This document shows, in pieces, positions 15,549-24,714 of a stretch of 64,000 nt of DNA. The notes beneath the pieces were generated by a model. It had not been told where the DNA came from. It was given only the letters and a program-made list of their open reading frames with translations, and did no database searches. This DNA comes from Nostocales cyanobacterium (GTDB lineage: Bacteria; Cyanobacteriota; Cyanobacteriia; Cyanobacteriales; Nostocaceae), in contig RDXV01000004.1 in assembly GCA_004292695.1 (NCBI GenBank), positions 1-64,000 on the forward strand. Reading direction: 5' to 3'. The position numbers and the translations under genes are program-made. Each line of letters begins with the position of its first letter. The stretch's first letter is position 1.

Positions 15549-17192
15549 TTACCTCTGCATGGTTATCATTTCTGCACTAGACCGAAAATGACCCATTGCT
15601 TCAGTCAAATGCTTTATTAGTGTAGACTGTGGTAAGGGTCCTTGCAAGTGATTCCAAGGTAAAATTTGCTCAGTTGACCAATTACTATAAACATAAAAAT
15701 CTAAATCGGGAACTTTTCCCTTTAATTCCTTAAAAGCTCGTTTATAACTTCCCAAAGAATCACCAAAACCACGAGTTAATTCTAACAGATAAGAGAGTCG
15801 GCGATCGCCTCTAGATAACAAAGCCTGAATCACAGACCAATTATAACTTTCTGGGCGAAAATCTATACCTTGGGGTTTTAACTGTTTTTGTAATAACTTT
15901 AACCGCTTCTCAGCTTCCTTATTTACCCCAAACCACTGAAAAGGAGTATGGGACTTAGGAACAAATGTACTACATCCTAGAGTTAACCGCAAACCAGGAG
16001 CAGCTTTTTTAACATCCTTCATCATTGTCACCGTAGCATCTAAATCTTCCGATTCTTCCCCAGGAATACCCACCATCCCATATAATTTTAAACTTGATAA
16101 ACCCCCAGCTTTCGCATTAATTCCCGCTTGAATAATTTCCTCATTTCCTAATTTTTTATTAATAATTTCCCGCAGTTTTTCTGAACCACTTTCCACCGCA
16201 ATAGTCAAAGAACGAGTATCACGTTTTGCCAAAGTTGCAGCTAACTTTTCCGTTACCGTATTCGTCCTTACCGAAGCAACACTCAATCTAACATCATCAT
16301 ATTTTGGACGACTAATATAATCTAATAAATCAGAAAATTCAGGATGTTGAGTAACGGAAGCACCCAACAAACCCAGACGGTTAGTAACTTTTAAACCCTG
16401 TTCGATAGCGGGAATTAAAGAATTTTCCAAACTCGCAGTTCTAAAAGGTAAAGTTAAATAACTCGCTAAACAAAAGCGGCACATTTCAGGACAACTCCGC
16501 ACCACTTCCACCATAAAAATATTTTCCCAAGCTGATTTTTCTGTAACAACAGTAGAAGCAGAAAGAGTATTTCCTCGGTAAGTTTGCTTTTGAATAACCG
16601 CTGGAATATCGCTATCAATAGGATTTATAGATTTGATTTCTCCATCATCACTAACATATTCAACTGCATATAAACTAGGAATATAAATACCCGGAACTTG
16701 CGCTAAACGTCTTAATTTTACTTCCCTTTGGGCATTTCTCACTTCTTTATAAGCATCAATAAAATTACCTAACAAAAATTCCCCATCACCCAACAAAATC
16801 ACATCAAAAAAATCTGCAAAAGGTTCAGGGTTAGCAGTCAAAACCGGACCACCACCAAACACCAAAGGATGATTTTCTGTTCTTTCATTAGCACGCAAAG
16901 GAATTTCTAAAGATTCCAAAAGATTGAAAATATTCACATAATCTAATTCCCAAGAAACAGAAAAACCTAATATTTCTGGATTTCTCGGAAGCGGTTCTTG
17001 AATATCAGTAAATAAACGACTCACCTGTAAATCATCACGCATTGCTAAAGTTGCCCAAACCACCTGATACCCAAGACTGGTAATACCCACAGTATACTCA
17101 TTTGGGAAAGCGAAAATTAAAGGAATAGCATCAGTTTGGGGAGTTGCAGGAGTAAATAACAGACGTTCCGAGTTAAAAACAGATGAAGTCAC
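15549..17192 (-). CDS. Radical SAM protein with B12-binding-like N-terminal domain
   Basis: A 547-residue protein. The N-terminal 150 residues show a cobalamin-binding-like Rossmann arrangement (SWELDYVNIFNLLE, VFGGGPVLTANPEPF, ILLGDGE). The radical SAM domain carries CPEMCRFCL near residue 235, a CX3CX2C motif for the 4Fe-4S cluster, followed by LGASVTQHPEF and SVRTNT. It is most like the broadly conserved B12-binding-domain radical SAM proteins of bacteria with unknown substrate. It is first in a likely operon with the CPXCG and SRPBCC genes. Family assignment is secure; the substrate is not known. Confidence 0.9.
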   Translation of the reverse strand: MTSSVFNSERLLFTPATPQTDAIPLIFAFPNEYTVGITSLGYQVVWATLAMRDDLQVSRLFTDIQEPLPRNPEILGFSVSWELDYVNIFNLLESLEIPLRANERTENHPLVFGGGPVLTANPEPFADFFDVILLGDGEFLLGNFIDAYKEVRNAQREVKLRRLAQVPGIYIPSLYAVEYVSDDGEIKSINPIDSDIPAVIQKQTYRGNTLSASTVVTEKSAWENIFMVEVVRSCPEMCRFCLASYLTLPFRTASLENSLIPAIEQGLKVTNRLGLLGASVTQHPEFSDLLDYISRPKYDDVRLSVASVRTNTVTEKLAATLAKRDTRSLTIAVESGSEKLREIINKKLGNEEIIQAGINAKAGGLSSLKLYGMVGIPGEESEDLDATVTMMKDVKKAAPGLRLTLGCSTFVPKSHTPFQWFGVNKEAEKRLKLLQKQLKPQGIDFRPESYNWSVIQALLSRGDRRLSYLLELTRGFGDSLGSYKRAFKELKGKVPDLDFYVYSNWSTEQILPWNHLQGPLPQSTLIKHLTEAMGHFRSSAEMITMQR

Positions 17193-17487
17193 AGGTTCTG
17201 ATTAAAAGCAATAAATTTTCTCAATATAATTTTAACTCAAATTAGCTATTATCGGCACATTGATAGAATGCAAAGATAAAAACCGTATTTTTTACCCCTG
17301 AATTCTCTTGTATATTATTGATTAGGAGCATCCCAATTTTAACAAAATAAATGCGGTGATACTCAAAAACCTCTTATATCCTCTTACCTTTGCGTTCTTT
17401 GCGTTCTTTGCGGTTCAATCATATCAAGTCATGGAAAATTTTATTTCCCTAGATACAATAAAGTTAAACATTTGGGATGCTACCCAT
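17193..17487. other. Intergenic stretch with a short GCGTTCTTT repeat
   Basis: No gene seen. CTTTGCGTTCTTTGCGTTCT near 17390-17412 is a 9-bp tandem repeat that recurs in related forms near 53.1 and 55.4 kb. Confidence 0.6.
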
Positions 17488-17742
17488 TTACTTATATTTA
17501 ACCTTCAACCAGAGAATAATTAAATTAAAAAACAAAGTCAAACTATTAGCAAGAATAATCGGTAAAGCTCCCAAAATAATCCCATAAATCAACCATAAAA
17601 ACAAACCACTGATAAAAGTAATTAGCATCACATAAGAAACATCCTTAGCTGACTTAGTTTTCCATGTTTGAAACATCTGCGGTAAAAAAGCAACAGTAGT
17701 TAAAGTTGCAGCAGCTAAACCTATAATAGTAATTAAATCCAT
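17488..17742 (-). CDS. SemiSWEET-type sugar transporter
   Basis: An 84-residue membrane protein with three predicted helices: 4-19 (IIGLAAATLTTVAFLP), about 37-57 and 61-81. FLPQMFQTWKTKSAKDVS holds the PQ-loop motif. SemiSWEETs are the single three-helix half of SWEET transporters and dimerise to move sugars down a gradient across the cytoplasmic membrane. Length and motif fit well. It stands alone, and the substrate cannot be read from the sequence. Confidence 0.9.
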   Translation of the reverse strand: MDLITIIGLAAATLTTVAFLPQMFQTWKTKSAKDVSYVMLITFISGLFLWLIYGIILGALPIILANSLTLFFNLIILWLKVKYK

Positions 17743-17788
17743 TTTCTTGAATGGTTAGAATCAAAGTATTATCTTATAATATAGCAGT

Positions 17789-19705
17789 TTATTTGTTATT
17801 TATTTTATCCTTCTGTTTTTTAAGATATTTTTTAGCCCAGTTATAGCGTTTTTCATCTTTATTCAAAAGATAGTTAACCAGTTCTTGACGCTGTTTTTCA
17901 TCCTTTATCTTTTTCACAATTGACTTCATTTCTGAATCCATATCTAAAGGTTTAGCACCTCGTTTAATAGCTTCATTAAACCAATATTCACCATCTGAAT
18001 ATTGATATCTTTCAAAACAAATAGCACCCATTAATGTATAGGGATGGTGACTATCTGGTTGAAATTTCATTGCTTGACGAGCGCAATTTTCCGCACTCTC
18101 TAAGTTATCAATATCTCTAAAAGCACCACCCCTAGTCGTTAATAAAGCTGACTTGAGTTTATTATCAGAAATTTTATTCAGTGGTAAGTCATCTGTTAAC
18201 TGTAATGCTAAATTAGATTTTTCTGCTTTACGTAAATGACTACTAGCATTCACTAAATTCCACCTGTTACCAGTTCGTTTAAATTCCTGTTGATAAAAAT
18301 TAGCTTCGATAATGTTATATTGAACAAATATTTTAGCGTAGAAAAAATTATTTTCCTGTAACCAAACAACATCTTGAGGTTCTATTCTCTCACCTTTTTC
18401 TAATTTTTGCAAGATATCACATAAAGGATTTTGCAATGAATTATCCTTATATTCTCTAACACCATATTTTGATTTAAGTAACTCAAAGTGTTTTTCTGTC
18501 ATCAAAATAATAATATCTTGATAATCATTTAATTTTAACCATTCAATTTCTGCATCATTTAATAACTTGAATGATTCTACTTTTGATTTTAGTTTATCTG
18601 AATATTTTTCTTTAGCAGTTTTGACAATATCATCATAACCATTATTTTCTAACCATTGAATATTGTCATCTGTGAAAAAATCTAAACTTCCTATTTTTGA
18701 TTTGAGGAAATCAGCATATTTATCATTGACGATTTTAACTGTATCCAGCAACTTACGCTTTTTCAAATAATTTACATCTTGCTCACCTAAATAATTACCA
18801 GAATCAACTTTTTTGAGTATTTTATAAAGATGAGATTTAGGAGAAGTATCTTCAAAATCAGTTGCTTGATATTTAATCTTTAAATCAGCAAAATCTCGCG
18901 TTTTTTCCTCTTCCTCAGCAATAGCAATAGTTTCAGTTAATTCTTGTTCTTTCAACCAAGCAATTTCTGTATCAATTAAACTTTCTTGAGATGCCAATTT
19001 TTTGAGAATCTGATATAACTGACTACCTACAGATTTACTTTTATATTTAGTAGCTTGATATCTTTCTTTTAACGATGTAAATTCATTTCTTCTTTCTGCT
19101 TCTTGTTGTTTAACAAACCCTAAAGTTTCTAAAAGTTGGTTTTCCTGTAACCACTTATATTCAACCTCAGTTAACCTTTCAGCAACATCTATTTTTTTGA
19201 GAATAGAATACAATTCACTATCAAGATCAGAATTTCGATATTCACTTGCTTTATATTTAGACTTTAAATTTAAAAATTTCCTAGTTTCTACAGCAAAAAT
19301 ATTGATTTTACTGAAACCATGAGCAATTAACCAATTAGATTCTTTCTCAGTTAAAAAATCACCTGCATTAATCCTAATTAAAATGAAATATAAAGGACTT
19401 ATCGCCCAATCAATATTATAATTATTAACTTGATACTTATATTTTAAACTATTAAATTCAACTCCTAATTTTATCCGTTCTTTGCTTTTTTGTTTTTGTT
19501 CAACTCTAATAAAATTAGCAGTATTTAAAAGTTGCTCTTTCTGTAACCAAATATATTCTAAATCACTCAGTTCCAATCCTAAATCAGCTTTTCTGAGAAT
19601 GAAATAGAGTGGACTATCAGGAGAAGTATTTTCATAATTACTAGCCTGATATTTTTCTTTTAAAGCCGCAAAATGTTGAGAATTAATTTCATATTCTTGA
19701 GTCAT
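17789..19705 (-). CDS. Multi-repeat protein with about eight 60-residue units and a TPR-like end
   Basis: A 638-residue cytoplasmic protein made of degenerate repeats. Each full unit reads F-x-x-LK-x-KYQA-x-x-Y, then S-x-LY-x-ILKK, then L-x-x-x-E-x-x-WL-x-x-x-x-L. I count five full units in the first 310 residues, two shortened ones (YADFLKSKIGSLDFF..., YSDKLKSKVESFKLL...), and one more full unit near 410-470. A TPR-like segment follows (SAENCARQAMKFQPDSHHPYT...). I chose ATG 19705, with AGGGTG 6 bases upstream, over a GTG three codons earlier. Such proteins are usually scaffolds, but I cannot name a function. No operon partner is evident. Confidence 0.8.
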   Translation of the reverse strand: MTQEYEINSQHFAALKEKYQASNYENTSPDSPLYFILRKADLGLELSDLEYIWLQKEQLLNTANFIRVEQKQKSKERIKLGVEFNSLKYKYQVNNYNIDWAISPLYFILIRINAGDFLTEKESNWLIAHGFSKINIFAVETRKFLNLKSKYKASEYRNSDLDSELYSILKKIDVAERLTEVEYKWLQENQLLETLGFVKQQEAERRNEFTSLKERYQATKYKSKSVGSQLYQILKKLASQESLIDTEIAWLKEQELTETIAIAEEEEKTRDFADLKIKYQATDFEDTSPKSHLYKILKKVDSGNYLGEQDVNYLKKRKLLDTVKIVNDKYADFLKSKIGSLDFFTDDNIQWLENNGYDDIVKTAKEKYSDKLKSKVESFKLLNDAEIEWLKLNDYQDIIILMTEKHFELLKSKYGVREYKDNSLQNPLCDILQKLEKGERIEPQDVVWLQENNFFYAKIFVQYNIIEANFYQQEFKRTGNRWNLVNASSHLRKAEKSNLALQLTDDLPLNKISDNKLKSALLTTRGGAFRDIDNLESAENCARQAMKFQPDSHHPYTLMGAICFERYQYSDGEYWFNEAIKRGAKPLDMDSEMKSIVKKIKDEKQRQELVNYLLNKDEKRYNWAKKYLKKQKDKINNK

Positions 19706-19806
19706 AAAATGCACCCTAAAATAAAATAAATATCTTTCACAACCTAAATGCTAGAGAAAGAGTATTCATCATGAATACTCCTTAAAAAATCAACTAAAAT
19801 TCACCA

Positions 19807-20037
19807 CTAATAACGATTTTTATAGTAATCTAAAATCTGCTTTACCCTTGTTTCCGCATCAGATGTCCAAGAAACAGACAAACCAGCAATTTGACTTTGA
19901 TAATAGTCAAACTCTGAAGAAGTTTGAGGAATTAAATCTACACTTACCCCTTCCAATTGTCGCAAATGTGCAGCTATTTCTCGATATACCGCCAAAGGTA
20001 AATTAGGAAATTCAATGATTTTGTGAGTTTGCTCCAT
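19807..20037 (-). CDS. Conserved small hypothetical protein
   Basis: A 76-residue soluble protein (IIEFPNLPLAVYREIAAHLRQLEGVSV, ending in a basic VKQILDYYKNRY helix). It reads like a real gene: biased composition, good start, and the typical pattern of a cyanobacterial conserved hypothetical. No motif is recognised. It lies upstream of the repeat protein on the same strand with a 101-bp gap. Confidence 0.65.
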   Translation of the reverse strand: MEQTHKIIEFPNLPLAVYREIAAHLRQLEGVSVDLIPQTSSEFDYYQSQIAGLSVSWTSDAETRVKQILDYYKNRY

Positions 20038-20154
20038 AGAAATAAAATAAAACCGGAAATATCCGGTTATGAAACTTTGTTTTCTGCCATTAATGTAACC
20101 GTGTACAAATTAATAACTGTACTCAAATCACAATCAAAACAGTACCACAAAATT

Positions 20155-21081
20155 TTAAAGAGGTGAATTCATCGCAATTGAATTTCCTACAGAAGCAGTC
20201 TTAGATGGATCAGTTTTGGGTTTTGCTCCCACCGCTTTAGCAACCTCAATTCCGTACTGTTCAAACACCACAATTGGATCAGAACCACCATTCATTTCAA
20301 TTCGTTTTACCAAAACACCATCAGCTAATCTTTGTCCAGCTTGAACATGACGGCTAGTTCTTTCACCAGGTACTTTAATAATCGCTTTGGGTTGTTTACC
20401 AATTAAAACCACACCGCTCACATAAACTGCTTCTGCTGTTTCTGGTTTTGGTGGTTCAGGTAGAACAGGTTCTAACTTTTTAGGAGTTACAACTTGAGGT
20501 ATAACCTTGGGCAGTACCGGTGCTACAGGTGGCTTAGGTTTGGGTAAGGAGGCAATTGTATTACCAGTCCTCACATTTGGTCTTCCTTGGGCTGTACCTT
20601 GTGGCTGTCTTGGTGTTCCTAGCTGTATTGGTTGTCTAAGTTGTGGAGGTGTATTTTGATTTCCACCCCTTGTTTGCTGTGTTGATGGTGTTCTAATTTG
20701 CTCCACAGGCAAAGGTGGAGGTATAGGTACTGGTTTTGGATTCAGAGAAGGAATAGACCTTGGAGAAATCACAATTTCCCCAAAAGGATCATTTCTTCCT
20801 TGTCTTATTTCCTTAACACGCACCTCTGGCTTAGTGGGTTCAGTTAAGCCGGGATTTTTGGGAGCAAAAACAGAACCAACTGTGGGAACAACTTCAGGAG
20901 TAGATCCAGGAGATGATCCGTCAGTGGATGGTTTTGTCGCTGTTGTTGTATCCTGGTTAGCTGGAGGATTTTGTGATGTGTCCTTAGGTGTCGGTGGAAT
21001 AGTTCCAGTGTCTCCTATCGTACATCCGGCGATCGCCAGACTGAAAATAGCCGCAACTGCAATTTTAGAATTTATGCCCAT
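20155..21081 (-). CDS. Proline-rich lipoprotein with a C-terminal PilP/GspC-like domain
   Basis: A 308-residue exported protein. The N-terminus KIAVAAIFSLAIAGC is a lipoprotein signal with lipobox LAIAGC; the Cys is the lipidation site. About 180 residues of Pro-, Gln- and Thr-rich linker follow, then a compact domain near 220-290 (VYVSGVVLIGKQPKAIIKVP, and later GVLVKRIEMNGGSDPIVVFEQYGIEV) that resembles the beta-rich HR domain of PilP/GspC. It may span the periplasm in a pilus or secretion apparatus, but no pil gene is adjacent. I chose ATG 21081 (AGAAGAG ribosome-binding site and signal peptide) over the upstream frame to 21141. It lies 178 bp downstream of sigF on the same strand. Confidence 0.75.
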   Translation of the reverse strand: MGINSKIAVAAIFSLAIAGCTIGDTGTIPPTPKDTSQNPPANQDTTTATKPSTDGSSPGSTPEVVPTVGSVFAPKNPGLTEPTKPEVRVKEIRQGRNDPFGEIVISPRSIPSLNPKPVPIPPPLPVEQIRTPSTQQTRGGNQNTPPQLRQPIQLGTPRQPQGTAQGRPNVRTGNTIASLPKPKPPVAPVLPKVIPQVVTPKKLEPVLPEPPKPETAEAVYVSGVVLIGKQPKAIIKVPGERTSRHVQAGQRLADGVLVKRIEMNGGSDPIVVFEQYGIEVAKAVGAKPKTDPSKTASVGNSIAMNSPL

Positions 21082-21259
21082 TAGCTCTTCTCGATAGCTA
21101 TAGGAAAGTTTGTTTATGAAATTAACACGCCTGAACCACATAATTAAATATTCCAGGCAAAGTCTGTCTTCTTTATAACCTAAATTCTTACTTTGCGCTG
21201 GTTATTTTTAACACTTTCAGATGTAGTAACTAGCTAGTCACTAACCAAAAATTTTAGTT

Positions 21260-22036
21260 TTAGTGATCTCCAGCATTCATAATCTGTTTTAACAAACTCA
21301 GTCCTTTTTTCACCTGGCGAGAAACCGTCACTACACTAATTCCTAAATGTTCTGCAACTTGCTTCTGAGTTAAATCCTGTAAAAACACACATTCGAGAAC
21401 TTCACGAGTCCGATTTTCTAGCTGTACCAGCGCTTGTTGTAATCTGATTTGATCCTCTTGCGCCAACTGGAAACTACGATAACTAGGATCAGGAACTAAT
21501 TCACCCAAACTGGTAGCACCCTCTTCACAATCTTGAATAGGTACATCTAAGCTGAGAGGAGAACGGTTAACCCATGCTAATTTAACTTCCTGCCATTCAC
21601 TGTGGGGAATTCCCAGAGCTTCCGCTATTTCTGCGTCTGAAGGTTGGCGGTTATGTTGTTCCCGTAGAGAACGGCTAATACCGATAGCTTGTTGTTGTAA
21701 GGCTAACCAGCGGCGAGGAATTCGCATAGTTACACCTTTATCTCTCAAATAGTGCTGAATTTCGCCCCGAATATAGGGAATAGCATAGGAACTAAAAGCA
21801 TTACCCTTAGAAAGCTCAAACTTCTCAATAGCTCTAATTAGTCCCATACAACCGACCTGAAGTAAGTCTTCTTGACTTTCTTGACATTGGTTACTCCAGT
21901 AATGAACTTCTTTTCTCACAAGTCCATAATTTAGCTTCACCAATTGATTGCGAATACGTTCTGAAGGACTTTGTTCGTATTCCCGCAAAAGTTGGTAAAT
22001 TTCATGTTTTAGTTCGGTTGTGGCTGTAGTATTCAT
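21260..22036 (-). CDS. sigF: RNA polymerase sigma factor, SigF type (group 3)
   Basis: A 258-residue alternative sigma factor. Region 2 is seen in DLLQVGCMGLIRAIEKFE and SSYAIPYIRGEIQHYLRD, region 3 in PRRWLALQQQA, and region 4 with a helix-turn-helix in LTQKQVAEHLGISVVTVSRQVKKGL. It belongs to the SigF/SigB/SigG-like group that in cyanobacteria controls pilus and stress genes. Its neighbour upstream is psbO, an arrangement I recall for Nostocales. The next gene downstream, a lipoprotein with a PilP-like domain, would fit a pilus regulon, which is an inference. Confidence 0.92.
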   Translation of the reverse strand: MNTTATTELKHEIYQLLREYEQSPSERIRNQLVKLNYGLVRKEVHYWSNQCQESQEDLLQVGCMGLIRAIEKFELSKGNAFSSYAIPYIRGEIQHYLRDKGVTMRIPRRWLALQQQAIGISRSLREQHNRQPSDAEIAEALGIPHSEWQEVKLAWVNRSPLSLDVPIQDCEEGATSLGELVPDPSYRSFQLAQEDQIRLQQALVQLENRTREVLECVFLQDLTQKQVAEHLGISVVTVSRQVKKGLSLLKQIMNAGDH

Positions 22037-22676
22037 AGCACATTGAGGTTGTGAAGTGGTATTTTTTTTAATCGCTTTTTAATTTAGGTCCCGTCATCTT
22101 GGGAAAAATCATCAGACTGTTTACAACTAACTCATAAACTTGTAAACAATGTTTGTAGACAGTGTGCGAGAAAGTCTGGAGGATGAAATCAAAAATACTT
22201 AGGCCTTCCCAAAGATGATGTTGTGAGTTTTTAATTAGTTGGACTTGAGTAGAACTTAGAACTGTGTCGCTTATTAAACAGCTAACCTAGAATCAAAGTA
22301 TACAATTAAAGCACCAATGTCAAACCGAAATCGTACCTAAATTTAGCAAGTTCCCAAAATTAATATAAGATATACCTATAAGTATCTACTCCTTAGATAC
22401 AATTTAATTTTCGCTGAGAAACAGCTATCAATTAGTAAGGTCACGTAAGTAAATCTCTAAACTTCACTTATTCTTAACACAAGTAGTTAAATATCAGTCA
22501 ATTTACTGATGAGAATATACAGAAACTTCACACAAGAATAAAAAAACGATGAAATTTATAGTCATAAAAAAAACCCACTGACCCGTAGACATAACAGGAC
22601 AGTTAGGTTAATTTTTGTTAATTAAGTATTTGTTAATTAAGGGTTGCTATTCCCGTAGCTTACCCAAATTTCTGGA
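22037..22676. other. Intergenic stretch between psbO and sigF
   Basis: No gene is seen on either strand. Apart from a possible psbO terminator at 22566-22607, I find no clear structure. The sigF promoter should lie here, but I cannot place it. Confidence 0.5.
22566..22607 (-). terminator. Possible rho-independent terminator of psbO
   Basis: On the minus strand an imperfect stem, CCTAACTG with CAGTGGG, is followed directly by eight T residues, 70 bp after the psbO stop. The stem is weak (one bulge and one mismatch). Confidence 0.35.
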
Positions 22677-23510
22677 TTAGGCGCGATTTGTTTGTACACG
22701 ACCATAGAATAAACCACGAACTTTCACCTCTTTAGGTTCACCAGCGCCCAAATCGGTATCAGAAGGCTGTTCACTGACAAAAGTACCAGCAATTTCTCCA
22801 GTAACACTATCAACTTTAGCTACTTGTAAAGAAATCTTACCGTTAAGAATATCCGCACGTTTAACATTGGCGCGAACTAATTCTTCATCGTCAGCTTGAG
22901 CAGGTAAAGCTACCGCATTATCATAACCGCTAACAATACCACGACCTTTGGGATCTAAGAAAGCAGCACCACGATAGGAAGGAACTTTAAAAGAACCTTC
23001 AAAGTCAGTGGAAGTGTTAATACTGGTCGAATTAGGCTGTGTTTGTGCCACCAAATTTTTGATAGTAAACAAGAAAGGAACTGACTCACCACCAGGTAAC
23101 TTCACGGTGATAGCTTGGAAGTCCAGACCATCTTGTTCCACAAAAGTCAGACTCTTATCTGGGTTAATTTTCAAATCACCTTGTACTTGGTCAATAGTAG
23201 AAGTGTAGCGAGTTAACAACTTACCAGCTACAAACTCAGCTTCTTGTCTCTTATTAGCAGGTTCTTCTTTAACAAAGTAATTGGTTGGTTCTAAGCAAAG
23301 TTCTGTAATGCTATAGGAAAGACTATCATCTAAAGCAATAGAACCCCGGCTAGTTTCTGCCAATTGAGGACACTTGTTAGCCAAACCAGTACCTCTAATT
23401 TGTTCATAGGTGAGTAAATCTTTGCCGTTGGAAGCGGGCGCTTCACTACAAGCAGTTATTAGTCCCAAACACAAAGCTAAAAAAGCAACTATTAAAGCGC
23501 GATACCTCAT
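22677..23510 (-). CDS. psbO: Photosystem II manganese-stabilising protein PsbO
   Basis: The 33-kDa extrinsic subunit of the oxygen-evolving complex. It sits on the lumenal side of photosystem II and stabilises the Mn4CaO5 cluster. A lipoprotein-like signal (RYRALIVAFLALCLGLITACSEA) leads to a mature domain with the conserved LTYEQIRGTGLANKCPQL, the second Cys in TELCLEPTNYF (the disulfide pair), GRGIVSGYDNAVALPA, and the C-terminal VKVRGLFYGRV. I chose ATG 23510 because GAGG lies 6 bases upstream and the usual cyanobacterial start is MRYRALIV; an ATG at 23528 adds six residues. Monocistronic. Confidence 0.97.
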   Translation of the reverse strand: MRYRALIVAFLALCLGLITACSEAPASNGKDLLTYEQIRGTGLANKCPQLAETSRGSIALDDSLSYSITELCLEPTNYFVKEEPANKRQEAEFVAGKLLTRYTSTIDQVQGDLKINPDKSLTFVEQDGLDFQAITVKLPGGESVPFLFTIKNLVAQTQPNSTSINTSTDFEGSFKVPSYRGAAFLDPKGRGIVSGYDNAVALPAQADDEELVRANVKRADILNGKISLQVAKVDSVTGEIAGTFVSEQPSDTDLGAGEPKEVKVRGLFYGRVQTNRA

Positions 23511-23927
23511 GGTCAACCTCAATGTCATTAATATCTAAATTGTCAAAATACTCTACTAAATGTAATTAAACGCATTTTTTCCAGGATGGAAGTTTTAGCT
23601 GGTTAAGCGTTCAACCAAAATTAAAACTTTGGTAACACTGAGCAGAGTTTGGCTAAATTGGTGAGTAGGCCATAACACAGAAACGCCTCAAGGTATCCTG
23701 TACTGAACAAGAAGTGGGCTATACTTCGTGGATTGCTTTTGCATCAACAAAACAAAAGCGGCTTTACTCAAGTCTTTTATATTATGTATGTATTGCCAGT
23801 ACACACAACTGGGACAAAAAGCTAACTGATGTTAACCATAGCCAGTTTTTGTTTCCCGCTTGATTCTGAAAGTGTTGGAACTATCAAGTGAACAGGCTGA
23901 TACGGCCAACCTGACCGCTTCTTAACC

Positions 23928-24129
23928 TCAATCAATGACAGCATTTACATCTAGAGTCACACTCAAAACCACACTTATCACATTTGAACACCCTTTGAGA
24001 TAATGACAGAGATAATTTTTTCTCAACACAGCTACAGCGGGTTCTACTACTGGGATCAAATCTATCCACTACAACTAAACTTACTCCCACATAGTTGAAT
24101 TTTATCTTGAATCTGTCTGTTAAACTCAC
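23928..24129 (-). pseudogene. TnpB (IS200/IS605-type) C-terminal remnant
   Basis: About 65 codons match the zinc-ribbon end of TnpB: VSLVVVDRFDPSSRTRCSC..., then LSLSQRVFKCDKCGFECD. The first CxxC knuckle is corrupted (CSC instead of CxxC). After FECD the frame shifts: in the next frame DVNAVID and a stop restore the usual DxNAAI ending at 23928. No RuvC-like upstream part, TnpA or terminal structure is seen. This is the decayed end of an IS605-family element. Confidence 0.8.
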
Positions 24130-24169
24130 AAAAACCTATCTCGCTTACATCCTACTCACCACAACTTAT

Positions 24170-24481
24170 ATGAATATTAATCCTGATAATTCATCTGATC
24201 AGAATTTGTCTGTGCAGTTGCAATCTGTTAAAATTGCCATCCAGGATGCTACTCAAACTTGTCAAGGAAATGTAATATTACTATTAGCTTTGCTCAGGCA
24301 GTTAGAAAATTTACATAGAGAAATTCGGGATGGAGTTTTTCAGGAAAGTTTGCCTGATAATCGTCAAAGACTCTATGCTTTACTCAAAGATATTGAATCT
24401 CAAGGTGGTTGGCCTTATATTGAACGGATGCGGCTACAGGCATTCTTAGCCAATTTGTCAGATGAAATTGAAAATAAATAA
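24170..24481 (+). CDS. Conserved hypothetical protein
   Basis: About 103 residues from ATG 24170 (MNINPDNSSDQNLSVQL). A mostly helical protein: LQSVKIAIQDATQTCQGN, then LLALLRQLENLHREIRDGVFQESLP, and a C-terminal RLYALLKDIESQGGWPYIERMRL. The frame continues upstream to 24095, but that part overlaps the TnpB remnant and looks unrelated. I recognise the style of a cyanobacterial conserved protein but no function. It lies upstream of ftsQ on the same strand with a 233-bp gap. Confidence 0.7.
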   Translation: MNINPDNSSDQNLSVQLQSVKIAIQDATQTCQGNVILLLALLRQLENLHREIRDGVFQESLPDNRQRLYALLKDIESQGGWPYIERMRLQAFLANLSDEIENK

Positions 24482-24714
24482 TAGGGTATAAAAAATACCA
24501 GTATATAGGAATTTGCCATACTGATAATTATTTACTGGTTTTCCGTCATCTTCATTTGACTAGGGACTAGCATAGAAACTAATGAGGGGTATGATCCGTT
24601 ACCAAAAATTATTTAAACCTGTTAAATTATCAAGGATTTTAAAATTTTTGCTAGAAAAACTAAATTTAGCACTTGATCCTATAAGAATTAGACTGCAACC
24701 ACAGAGGGGTTTTA

